Made by a program: the position numbers and the translations under genes. A stretch of DNA of 64,000 nt from Sweltsa coloradensis. Lineage: Eukaryota; Arthropoda; Insecta; Plecoptera; Chloroperlidae. Below, piece after piece: positions 41,704 to 51,789 of the stretch; the stretch's first letter is position 1, and each line of letters begins with the position of its first letter. Under the pieces are notes generated by a model. It was given only the letters and a program-made list of their open reading frames with translations. It ran no database searches and was not told the DNA's origin. The DNA is taken from NCBI GenBank assembly GCA_024449915.1, contig JAMZAV010006764.1:1-64000 (forward strand), read 5' to 3'.

Positions 41704-43738
41704 AATTAATAAAAAAATAAATAAAAAAATAAAAATATTATTATTATTTTTATTCACATGTTTCCACATCTCGGTACAAACCGGTACAATTAAATGCAAT
41801 GTATTGCGGACTATGTCAAGCAATACATGTGCCTATAATAATAACAAAACATTCATATTCAAAACTTATCTAAAATCTATACAGTTTTCAACATAACATT
41901 CAAATCAACAACTAATCTTAATTTTTACAAAATATACAACATAAAATGGTTTTATAAAACATTGTCATTGAGGAATTTTCGGACTATATGGCATATACAA
42001 ATTATAACCGCTTTCTGCATTTTGATGAATAAATTCTTGTTAATGTCCAGTTGGTGTAAACTATTGAGAAGGTTGTGTGTTATAACTGCCGTGGCTGACA
42101 CAATAATTGGTATTGTAGTGACTTGATCTTGTTTCCACATTTTCTTTATTTCTTGTCCTAAGTCAAAGTAGCGGCTAACTTTTCTGTCCCACGTTGTTTC
42201 AATATTTTGGCTTGGTGGAATTGCTACATCAATAATAAATGTTTGCCTTTTTTATTTATCTGTTAAAATCAGGGTGCGAATTGACGGGGGGGTTGGGGGG
42301 GATTTCCCCCCTCTGGTAATTTCATCCCTGGCTCTGTTTTACTGAAAGGTATCCCTGCCGGGGATGGCTAAATCCCCACCTCTGGATTCCCATCTCATCT
42401 CATAACACATCAAGTGACTTTATCTCGTAATGTTAATAAATAATGCGTCAATTTACACATATTCCTTTCAAAATAATACCTCAGATCGCTTCTAATACCA
42501 TCTTGAGGGCAATAATACCCCCAAATTTTTCCTCAGATCACTTCTAAGGCCATCTCAAGGGCAATAATACCCCAAAAAAAAATCGCCTCCGGCGGCTGGG
42601 GCTTTGCTCCAGACCCCGGTTTGTCTACGAAAATACTATTCTAAGCCATCCCCCCCTCTGCAAAGTCGTTAATTCGCACCCTGGTTAAAATGATATCAGG
42701 CCTATTATGTTGTATCGTCTTATCTGTAATAACAGCCCGATCATAATAAAGTTACCAATCACAATTTTCTAATACTTTTTCAGGTTGGTACTTGTAGTAT
42801 GGTACCGGTATGATGTTCTCCAGTAGCAAACACTTTTGGGCCAGATGTTGGTGAATTATGTTGGCAACTTGATTATGTCTGTGCAAATAGTCTGACTGGG
42901 CTAGAAGTTTACATCCCGATATTACATGATCTATGGTCTCATTGGTCAAGTGGCACTTTCTACATTTATCATCCAGAATTGTCTTGTATTTAATGATGTG
43001 CTTCTTGTAATTTCGTGTAGCAATTACTTGATCCTGTATGGCCATGAAAAATCCCTCTGTTTCTCCAAATAAATCGCCTACTTGTAACCATTTATTAGAT
43101 GCATCAGTGTCTACATAATCACGATGCAATTCTGTGTGATGTCTCCCATGTAGTATCTTAAGTTTCCACATTTCTTCTTTCATATCATCACTTATGAGAT
43201 TGTCTGCAAAATTGTCATCGTTATGCAGATCTAATGGTGTGAGGTTGACATCCGCTTGCACTACAGCTGTATGTAATCGCGAAGTACTTTTACTATAGAA
43301 GTATTCCCTTAACAAATTGATTTGCTTAATACGTGCGTTATTTAAATCAGTAATCCCTCTTCCACCACCTAACCTAGACAATGTCGTCCGTTCAACCGCC
43401 GCTCTGGGGTGATGAAGTCGGTATTCAGTTAGAAGAGTTCTTATTTTTCGATTAATTGCTTGCATCTCAGTTTGTGTCCAGGTTAAAATACCGAAAGAAT
43501 ACATTAAAACTGGTAGGGCCTACTGCATAAGTATTAATTGCTTTCACTTTATTTTTCCCGTTTAAATTTGATGTCAGTATTTCTTTCACTCTCTTCACAA
43601 AAGTATCTTTAAGCTTGTTCTTTGCTTCCGCTTGATGAATCTGTTCAGCTTGAATGAACCCAAGGTATTTATACACCTCACCTTCTTCCATTCCTTCAAT
43701 AACAATTTCACCCGATAGTTGAATACCATGTGAAGCTT
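41704..43738 (-). pseudogene. RLE-type LINE (R4/Hero-like), copy A, 5'-truncated
   Basis: Minus-strand remnant of a LINE whose single ORF carries RT then a restriction-like endonuclease. It starts near 43738, in the region after the RT core, so the RT is lost. The frame 43691-43467 (EGEVYKYLGFIQAEQ) shifts into 43504-42752, which holds the zinc-knuckle-like CRKCHLTN...HVISGC. A TAA replaces Lys at the point where copy B reads CDWKLYYD. The endonuclease C-terminus continues, split by the 42270-42683 insertion, and ends after KKMWKQDQV with about 60 further residues, stopping near 41952. The 3' end is an AAT/A-rich tail (41704-41750) next to repeat X1. Nearly identical to copy B. Confidence 0.88.
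42270..42683. mobile_element. 414-bp hAT MITE with perfect 8-bp TSD
   Basis: TIRs CAGGGTGCGAATTGACG and CGTTAATTCGCACCCTG match at 16 of 17 positions. GTTAAAAT is duplicated exactly at 42262-42269 and 42684-42691. Copy B of the same LINE (48280) has a single GTTAAAAT and no insert. The CAGGG end and 8-bp duplication are hAT hallmarks. No transposase is encoded. Two internal direct blocks (CATCTTGAGGGCAATAATACCCC and a close variant) suggest an internal duplication. Confidence 0.96.
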
Positions 43739-43778
43739 GAAGTATCAGTGTTAAGCCTAATATACAAGGAAAACTGCG

Positions 43779-43985
43779 TTGACCCCTCCTTTTACAGGAT
43801 GCCTATGCATTGGTTACAATAGTGTTTTTGCATCGAAAAGTACACTGACCATTTACCCAAGACAACATATTGCAGCTGTATCAGTCCTGCAAGCGCATAT
43901 CCTCTCAAGGCGCGACTGCCAGCCAACATACAAAAGAAGACATAATTGGGAATTTCCTAAACAGAAGTCGGAACCCTTCGAATGA
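43779..43985 (+). CDS. possible orphan exon, unknown product
   Basis: A pyrimidine tract and CAG (CCCCTCCTTTTACAG, ending 43777) precede an open frame reading CLCIGYNSVFASKS... to a TGA at 43985; an overlapping frame 43870-44061 is also open. I do not recognise either protein. It sits between the truncated end of LINE copy A and a TTAA element, so it may be a fragment of another repeat. Weakly supported. Confidence 0.2.
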   Translation: MTPPFTGCLCIGYNSVFASKSTLTIYPRQHIAAVSVLQAHILSRRDCQPTYKRRHNWEFPKQKSEPFE

Positions 43986-44061
43986 CCATACATTTACAAA
44001 TCTAGTTCTTGACCTCGTGAGTTGCCCACACGTTTTTCGTAGGGTCTGCCTATTTGATTAA

Positions 44062-44704
44062 AGGGGTATTTAACCGCTAAACTCAAAAAATATATTTCAT
44101 TCAGGCTAACTAGTAATGAATTTAGCAATTAACAGAAAAATTATTGGGGTCACCATGACCTCCCAAAAAATTGTCAAACATGACATTTTTCGAGCTAGGT
44201 CCCATCGACAAAAATCTCCCATAAGAAATAACATGGGGACGATCTTTATGCCCCGTGACCTTGGAGGATTTTGATCCAAAAAAATATTGGCCATTATTGA
44301 CGTACTCGACAGCCTTTTCTGTAAATTCTCTTTACTTTGTTTTGTAATTTGGGCAAGTAGTTCGGTCAAAATATTCTGATTACCAAGATGGGGTGTGATT
44401 TTGGAATGCATATTTTTGCGTGTTTGAGGATATATTTGGGCACAGTTTCAAGACTCGATGTTATAAAGGGGCATTTTAGATTGGTACTTTGCTCTAGTAT
44501 CTATGTGGACCAAAAAAGAAGCAGGTTAAAGCCGATTTGGGTAATTTTCCAAAACACCAATTTTTGCCAATTTCTGGATCAAAAAAATTAAAAAATTCGT
44601 GTTAAATCACAGTTACAAGATATAATTTTTTAAACTGTCATTTAAGTGTAGTTTTGTGCTATAGGTCACGTGGTAAAAAATATTTTTTGGGGTTTTTAGC
44701 CCCT
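44062..44704. mobile_element. TTAA-flanked MITE-like element, copy b
   Basis: TTAA at 44058-44061 and 44705-44708. Ends AGGGGTATTTAACC and (reverse complement) AGGGGCTAAAAACC form short inverted repeats. Inverted relative to copy a at 15282-15907 and less homopolymer-inflated. Consistent with a piggyBac-type non-autonomous element. Open frames inside are not transposase-like. Confidence 0.85.
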
Positions 44705-44708
44705 TTAA

Positions 44709-44992
44709 GAGTTACAAACATAAACCTTAACAACCTTCAAAGCAATATGTCCGTGCTCTTTTAAAAATGGCAAAGTGACATTTAAAAAATGAAGGAATAT
44801 ATAGTGCATGTTGTCAATTTATTCCCGGGGGGGCGAATGACAGTTCCCGGGGGTGATAGCTGGATTCAACACTGTGCACAGGGGCTGAGGCACCTCTCAG
44901 ATTGTTTGCTGTTAAAAAAATTGGTCTATACAATAACAAAGTTTTGAGTGGTCTAGGCCCTACATTTACAAAAACATTCACAGATTAGTTAG
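44709..44992. other. intergenic DNA, nothing recognised
   Basis: No gene or repeat boundary identified. A short GGGGGGGCG/CCCGGGGG-rich stretch lies near 44825-44850. Confidence 0.5.
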
Positions 44993-45425
44993 TTAAGCGA
45001 GCGTTTCCATTCGACTCTGCCGGAAAAAATAGTCACTAGGCCTATTTTTATGTTATTTTTTTTTGTTTATATGTCTCGCCATAACGTTCGAACGGAGGTT
45101 CGGATCGAGTTGAAATTTGGACCATCCGCAAGCTTCGTTCTGGATTGAATGCCATTAGTTTTGTGGCAAAATCGATCAAAAAGTTACAAAGTTACATTAA
45201 AGTTAATCGAAAGTTTTTTTTCAAACTAAACGGCGACAAAATCTGAGGTGGCCAAATCATTTAGAATGTTCGTCCGGTCACGAATATGTTAATTTTATTT
45301 TTATCCGATAAGTAGTGTAGATGGAAATTACATTTTAACAAAAGTAACGTTACCATGGCAACGAAAAGTCGCACGAGGTTTCTGGCCACTATGCACTGCC
45401 ACCTAGAAGTAATCAAAATACTATC
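44993..45425 (-). mobile_element. repeat X, copy 2 (partial, inverted)
   Basis: Minus-strand copy starting at the characteristic TTAAGCGAGCG end and running through CGTTCGAACGGAGG, one full unit with its X-box (GTTACCATGGCAAC, 45349-45362) and CTGCCACCTAGAAG, then lost near 45425. The ACTAG end is missing. Confidence 0.85.
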
Positions 45426-45469
45426 AAAAAAACAGTTTCGCTCTAACTCTCACGGTTGTTGTCGTAGTC

Positions 45470-45584
45470 GTTATGTTGTAATGTGGTTATGTGGATAAGT
45501 CCTTATGTCGTGATGTGGTTTTGTGGTTATGTCGTTATGTTGTTATGTGGTGAAGTGGTTATGTCGTGTGGTTATGTGGTTGTG
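45470..45584. repeat. degenerate TTATGTNGT repeat
   Basis: About 115 bp built from GTTATGTGG / GTTATGTCG-like words with irregular spacing, immediately upstream of the 13-bp minisatellite. Confidence 0.75.
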
Positions 45585-45745
45585 CCGCACTGGACTGCCG
45601 CACCTCGCTGCCGCACCGGGTTGCCGCACCTGGTTGCCGCACCCAGTTGCCGCACTTAGTTGCCGCACCCAGTTGCCGCACCCAGTTGCCGCACTTAGTT
45701 GCCGCACCTGTTTGCCGCACCCGTCTACCGCACCCGGCTGCCGTA
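45585..45745. repeat. 13-bp minisatellite (about 12 copies)
   Basis: Unit CCGCACCCAGTTG with variants at the middle positions (CTTAG, CCTGG, CCCGG); CCGCAC is almost invariant. Thirteen is not a multiple of three, so all frames stay open and yield Cys/His/Pro/Ala-rich ORFs on both strands that are not genes. Confidence 0.92.
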
Positions 45746-46220
45746 CATGATAATACGATTCGATAGAGGTGAAGTGTGGACCATCATCCTCTGATAATCC
45801 CATCTTATATTACCTTTTTTGAGGAAAAAAAAAATTGCGGAATTTGGGTGATTTGTTTGGAAATTCGGAAACATAGCCACTATCCAAAAATGATACAGAT
45901 TGTCAAAAACTTAAACATATGGGTTAAAAGACAACAAAAAAGAAAAATATGGCACTGCATGTAAAGACCAAACTTTTAAACTAAACAAACTGTGATTTTT
46001 TTTAAAGTGAAAACTTATCAGAAGTTTTCCTACTTATACCAATTAACGTAGGGCTACTAGTTTGAAATTAACTTAAAATCTTTGTTTCAATATTATTGAT
46101 TGAAATAGATAATTGTTCAATAATAATCAATCGATAACAAACTTTGATATTGATGTCCATCTCTAGTGTCTAATATTCTATGAACTTCATTAATCCATGT
46201 TCACCATTTCCCGGTTGTAG

Positions 46221-46399
46221 ATGGCTCACTTTGTGAAGAAGACTTGGAAAACTTCAGGAAATGGGCTCTCAATTCTGCCCCATCGCAGGCCGAGGAACTT
46301 ACTAACCAGGGTGTACAAGACATGGAGTTCATTGCGCGCCGCTACAAGACTCGGTTCCCGGCTCTTTTTACCGAGAGTTACAACTCGGAGAGGTTCAAT
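46221..46399 (+). CDS. MINPP1: internal exon of MINPP1-like histidine phosphatase
   Basis: A 179-nt exon bounded by a 3' splice site (pyrimidine-rich, ending TTGTAG at 46220) and a consensus donor GTGAGT at 46400. It needs one base from the upstream exon and ends on a codon boundary. It encodes 59 residues including EEDLENFRKWALN, EELTNQGVQDMEFIARRYK and TRFPALFTESYNSERFN, which resembles the region after the catalytic RHG motif of multiple inositol polyphosphate phosphatases (lysosomal/ER enzymes removing phosphate from InsP6 and InsP5). The frame starting at the ATG at 46221 is a shadow. No other exon was recognised; the rest must lie in diverged sequence or outside the window. Identification is from memory of the family. 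Confidence 0.65.
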
Positions 46400-47235
46400 G
46401 TGAGTTAACGTTGTTGCATTTTTCTATAAGCATGTCACTGAGGGCACGGCTAATGGTCACAGTAACTTCTCCTAATTGTAGGCCATGCATTAAGTGCCAT
46501 TCGAGTTAAAACAATGAACATTCAAGGTTTTTCTCACAGAGTTGTTGTCCTGAAAGTAATTGTCACCGACAATACAGATCCATTTACTACAAGGCATTAA
46601 TGTTTTTATACACTTGCCACATAGGGCTTGTGAGCAAAAATACTGTAGGTAGTAAACTTGTTCTGAAATTCACATCTAGAAATGATAAACATCGGTATTA
46701 TTGGGCACAAACTTTGCATAGTTAGTGGGTGGAAACCATCGCAGAAAAAAAAACAGCAGTCCATGCATTTTATTTTTAATGATATTCAGCTGATCATTAT
46801 CAGATTGCATCCTAAGTACCGTAGGCCTACATGAGCCTTGTTGGCTATTAGTGTTGCTGGTAGTATTTGCTGCAAAAGAACTTTAATGTTTTGTAACGTT
46901 CCATATGTGCACTGCATGTCAACCTTAGAATATTTATATTTGCATATCAAATACATATTTAGAATATTTTCATGATTAGGCCTACTACAAGGCTAATGTA
47001 AGTAGGGATCTGTTAATTGGTAATCAAAACTGAATGTTAATGTGACTAAGTGTATAAAGATAATTCACATTATCTTCATGATGTAAATATTGATCGTCGA
47101 TAACTTGGCCACACATCATGTTGAGTTACTGCATATAGCTTCAGGCAACTTTAAACTGCTCTTCTCCGAGCTATAATTTTCAATGAGTGACAGTCGCGCC
47201 TGTTCACTCCGAGTTGCTGAAGCAAACGGAGGCGA
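46400..47235 (+). other. probable intron following the MINPP1-like exon
   Basis: Non-coding, moderately AT-rich sequence after the GTGAGT donor. No repeat shared with the rest of the window was recognised. Confidence 0.45.
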
Positions 47236-47239
47236 CTAA

Positions 47240-47484
47240 GTGACGGCTGTAACGCGTAGAAGAACAAGTATGAACAAGACACAGGAAACAAACCGAGAAA
47301 AAGAGGGAGGCCTAGACTGAGATGGGAAGAAGTTATAGAAATGGATTTGAAAATGAAAAATGCAGCTTGGGAAAGGGTCAACCAGGAAAGATGTTGGGAA
47401 GAGAGAAGAATATGGCAAAAACTGGTGGAAGTCCCTGAGGAAGAAGACAGTGAAGAGGATGAAAGTGAAGTAGATGATGCTTAG
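47240..47484 (+). pseudogene. LINE ORF2 C-terminal fragment
   Basis: An open frame reads RKRGRPRLRWEEVIEMDLK, then NAAWERV..ERCWEERRIWQ and an acidic end EEEDSEEDESEVDDA with a TAG at 47482-47484. The GRPRxRW block followed by a short charged tail is typical of the C-terminal end of endonuclease-type LINE ORF2 proteins. The upstream RT is absent and an in-frame TAG precedes the fragment near 47255. It is unrelated in sequence to the other two LINE families here and lies on the same strand as the exon at 46221. Family is unresolved. Confidence 0.55.
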
Positions 47485-47579
47485 GGAAAAAAAGATGATG
47501 TGGGAAAAGCGTCGGGCATGGCTAGCCAGCTTCGATAAGCCCGGGGAGCCAAGAATGTGGTGAGAACCTCCCACCCCTA

Positions 47580-48134
47580 CGCAACTTCAAAGTTGGAAAT
47601 AGGGCTAAATATTGATTGATTTTATTTATTTTAACTAGGTTAGGCCTATATACCTAATGGAAATCACATTTGAACTCATTATCTTAAAAGTACAATATCA
47701 CATGCGGCGCAATATTACCTAACTGTTACCGGTTGAAGCGCCCTTGTCGTCGTTGTCTTTGAAGATTTCCAATAATTTTTAGTATTCAAACTTCACATAC
47801 GGTACATTGTAGTATAGTTTTTGTACACTGCTCTGGATGGGTAAATAATATATTTTATACTTAAGTTATTTCTGGTAAATCTGGTAAATCGGATTGTGAC
47901 TCAATTGTGGAAGTTGTCCTGATTGACATTTTCTTGTTTTGCAAATAACAAATATAAAAACATAAAATATATATGCTTACCAATCATTGTCAATTTCTTA
48001 TTTTGTTGATGAGCCATGAATTATTGAAATTGACGTTACCATCTTGTATATATCTGACAACAGTGGTTAAAACTACTATAGGCCTGACGTCTTATTCACA
48101 GTTTCGCTATACCAACTCTCGACGTACGCGACGA
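47580..48134. other. flank, no supported gene
   Basis: AT-rich sequence between the LINE fragment and LINE copy B. The last part (about 48075-48133) replaces the expected C-terminus of copy B and encodes AYVESWYSETVNKTSGL before a stop, unlike copy A. Confidence 0.45.
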
Positions 48135-51100
48135 CTTGATCTTGTTTCCACATTTTCTTTATTTCTTGTCCTAAGTCAAAGTAGCGGCTAACTTTTCTGT
48201 CCCACGTTGTTTCAATATTTTGGCTTGGTGGAATTGCTACATCAATAATAAATGTTTGCCTTTTTGATTTATCCGTTAAAATGATATCAGGCCTATTATG
48301 TTGTATCGTCTTATCTGTAATAACAGCCCGATCATAATAAAGTTTCCAATCACAATTTTCTAATACTTTTTCAGGTTGGTACTTATAGTATGGTACCGGT
48401 ACGATGTTCTCCAGTAACGAACACTTTTGGGCCAGATGTTGGTGAATTATGTTGGCAACTTGATTATGTCTGTGCAAATAGTCTGACTGGGCTAGAAGTT
48501 TACATCCCGATATTACATGATCTATGGTCTCATTGGTCAAGTGGCACTTTCTACATTTATCATCGAGAATTGTCTTGTCTTTAATGATGTGCTTTTTGTA
48601 ATTTCGTGTAGCAATTACTTGATCCTGTATGGCCATGAAAAATCCCTCGGTTTCTCCGAATAAATCGCCTACTTGTAACCATTTATTAGATGCATCAGTG
48701 TCTACATACTCACGATGCAATTCTGTGTGATGTCTCCCATGTAGTATCTTAAGTTTCCACATTTCTTCTTTCATATCATCACTTATTAGATTGTCTGCAA
48801 AATTGTCATCATTATGCAGATCTAATGGTGTGAGGTTGACATCCGCTTGCACTACAGCTGTATGTAATCGCGAAGTACTTTTACAATAGAAGTATTCCCT
48901 TAACAAATTGATTTGCTTAATACGTGCGTAATTTAAATCAGTTATCCCTCTTCCACTACGTAACCTAGACAATGTCGTCCGTTCGACCGCCGCTCTGGGG
49001 TGATGAAGTCGGTATTCTGTTAGAAGAGTTCTTATTTTTCGATTATTGCTTGCAGCTCAGTTTGTGGCCAGGTAAAATACCGAAAGAATACATTAAACTG
49101 GTACTGCATAAGTATATTGCTTTCACTTTATTTTTCCCGTTTAAATTTGATGTCAGTATTTCTTTCACTCTCTTCACAAAAGTATCTTTAAGCTTGTTCT
49201 TCGCTTCCGCTTGATGAATCTGTTCAGCTTGAATGAACCCAAGGTATTTATACACCTCACCTTCTTCCATTCCTTCAATAACAATTTCACCCGATAGTTG
49301 AACACCATGTGAAGCTTGAACTTTTCCCTTATTGACACATAATGTTTTACACTTTTCTAATCCAAATTCCATTTGAATATCTTGGCTAAATGAATGTGTG
49401 ATTTGTAATAGATGATTGAGTTGTGCATCTGTAATTGCATATAGTTTGATATCATCCATGTACATTAAATGAGACAGTACAAATAGTGTATTACCACTTT
49501 CTTTGATTTTGAATCCGTATTTTGATTTATTTAGCAAGTTTGATAATGGATTTAACGCCATGCAAAACCAGAGTGGGCTTAATGAGTCACCTTGAAATAT
49601 TCCACGTGCAATTTTTAGTTCACCAGTTGACAAAGTTTTCTCTGGCAATTTTATATTTAGCGTTGTTCTCCATGTGTTCATAGCGTTCTTCAAAAACTGT
49701 ATTAATATTGGATCTATTTTATATATTTCCAATACATGTAAAAGCCATGAATGAGGCACAGAGTCATACGCCTTTTTGTAGTCAATATATGCAGTATGAA
49801 TATTCCTTTTGGACACATGTGTTTGTCTCATAACCAAAGAATCTATAACCAACTGTTCCTTACAACCTTGGGAATACTTTTTACAGCCCTTTTGTTCCTC
49901 TGATAATATTTGTTCTTCTTCACAATGCTGGTAAATTTTGTTTGCAATACAAGATGTAAGTAATTTGTACACAGTTGGTAAGCATGTTATTGGTCTGTAG
50001 TGAGCTGGTTTTGTGTATCTGCATTCTTTGGTTTAAGTAACGTCTTTCCTTTTGTAAAATATAAAGGAATGGCTTCATCTCCTTTCACTAATGCTGTAAA
50101 ATATTTTGCTAGATCTTCATGCAAACAGGTGAATCTTTTATACCAAAAGTTATGGATGTTATCAACTCCGGGAGTTTTCCAGTTATGTGCTCATGTAATA
50201 CTAGATTCAGTTCTTCGAGAGAAATGCTATTAAAGGACATTTCATTAACTTGCTCCATATCTTGGGTTTCTTCGACAATCCATGCTGCATTTCTGTTGTG
50301 CTCTACAGGTCTACTCCAGATATCTGACCAGAAATTTGTTATATCTTGCACTGATGGTGTACCGTTATCAATTGGTTTAAGTCCATTTTGCAAATGTCGA
50401 TAGAAATATTTCTCATTGTGCTGAAACATTTCATTTTGATGTTTTCTACTTTACATAAACTGTACCTTTTCAGCCTCTTGTGTCCGTGTAATGTGTCCGT
50501 GTAATCAATTAAAGACACATTCTCATTTTCGTGCCTAGTGTGAATAATCATTCTACGAAATATACTATTTACATGGCGCATTAAATTTTTAGCCCTATTA
50601 CCATAAGAGTATTGTGTTAAACGTCCGAGATCTCTTCTAAGACTCTCAATTCTGGCCACTAACCTTTGTTCCCACTTCGGCTTGTTCCTAACTCCTCGTA
50701 CAGTGTTATCAGTAGTTTCTTTTAACTTCATTCCCAATTGCCATATTACTGCAACCGCGCCACAGTAAACAAATGTATGTAATGTCCCAAACTTAGATTG
50801 CATATTTTGTTCCCATCGTTCTTCCAACACATTATTCATTTCGTTGACAACGGTATTATTATGTAATGAATTTCTAATTTTTGGTATTTGTGGTCTTTCT
50901 GTAGGACACATCACTGCTAACTTTTGTCTGGCGTCATCAAATTTAAGTTGGAGTTCTTCCTGCAATGTACTCATCACATTCTGAGTGCACAGAATCAAAT
51001 GTCGTTGGGGTATTTGTGGTTCTATGTGTGGTTCTATCTGTGTCTGGACTTCATTTTGAGAGTTTTCCAATTAACCTACATCATCTCCATTATCCTCATC

Positions 51101-51454
51101 CTGCTCGCGATTCTCAATAATTTCTCTGCCATTTATAGATAAATGCAATTCTTCAGCTACTTCCTGTCTTATTTGCTGTATAATATTGTTCGGTATAAGG
51201 TTATTTTTAAGAATAACCCTTCGTTGATCTGCTACTCGTTGTTCCGTGGCAACAATATCAGGGAAGTCTGTTGTAAATGCTCGATGTAATAAAAATCTGT
51301 ATCCTGTTGTATTCGTTTCTAGGCGTGTAATCCTCAGATAATTACGTATTATACTGGAATTCATCGGTATTGTCCATTTAATACGTAATCGTAGTTTACC
51401 AGCTTTGGTGGTTAACTGCACATTGTCAGGTAAAACATCCATTGGCTGTGCCAT
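48135..51454 (-). pseudogene. RLE-type LINE (R4/Hero-like), copy B, nearly full-length ORF
   Basis: Minus-strand single-ORF LINE that would nick DNA with a restriction-like endonuclease. From the ATG at 51454: an N-terminal region of about 370 residues without clear motif; NYRP-like HYRPITCLP; RT motif A AYIDYKKAYD (49790-49820), motif B GIFQGDSLSPL, motif C YMDD; a zinc-knuckle-like CX2CX8HX4C (CRKC...H...C) in the 48972 frame; then RPD-X14-D (RPDIIL...FIIDVA), the catalytic signature of the PD-(D/E)XK endonuclease. Lesions: TAA at 51071-51073, frameshifts near 50435, 50120, 50005 and two near 49050-49075. After KQDQV (about 48135) the sequence departs from copy A, so the true C-terminus and 3' UTR are missing. 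Confidence 0.92.
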
Positions 51455-51780
51455 ATTTCGATCTACAATATTTTCAACTTCTTTCTAACATCCTTGGATT
51501 TGTTCTTAAAGTTATTTGACTTTTAATCTTCGGGGTAGCCGTGTTTCCGCTCTTCCAAAGATCTCAACAACATCAACACCACGTTACCCCATTCGAGCAT
51601 GTAATATCTTCTAACAAAGCACTTCATATCGCGTTACCATGGATTCGCCGTCATTTTAATTAGTCCTAATGGTTCCTCAAATGTCATATTAAAATAGTTT
51701 TTAAATGTACAAAATCTTGTATAAAACGTGCAGGTACTTACCCACTAACGATACCACTTATAGAAAACTGTCAATACTAT
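51455..51780. other. region upstream of LINE copy B ORF
   Basis: No ORF or motif recognised; it may include the LINE's 5' UTR. It ends at the 9-bp direct repeat of the next element. Confidence 0.4.
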
Positions 51781-51789
51781 AAACTGTTG

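Noticed and set aside
45523..45803. Cys/His/Pro-rich ORFs on both strands that look like zinc-binding repeats
   Set aside because: Translations of a 13-bp minisatellite, open in several frames because the unit is not a multiple of three.
46221..46403. 60-codon ORF starting at the ATG at 46221
   Set aside because: Out of frame with the MINPP1-like reading frame that spans the same exon between good splice sites.
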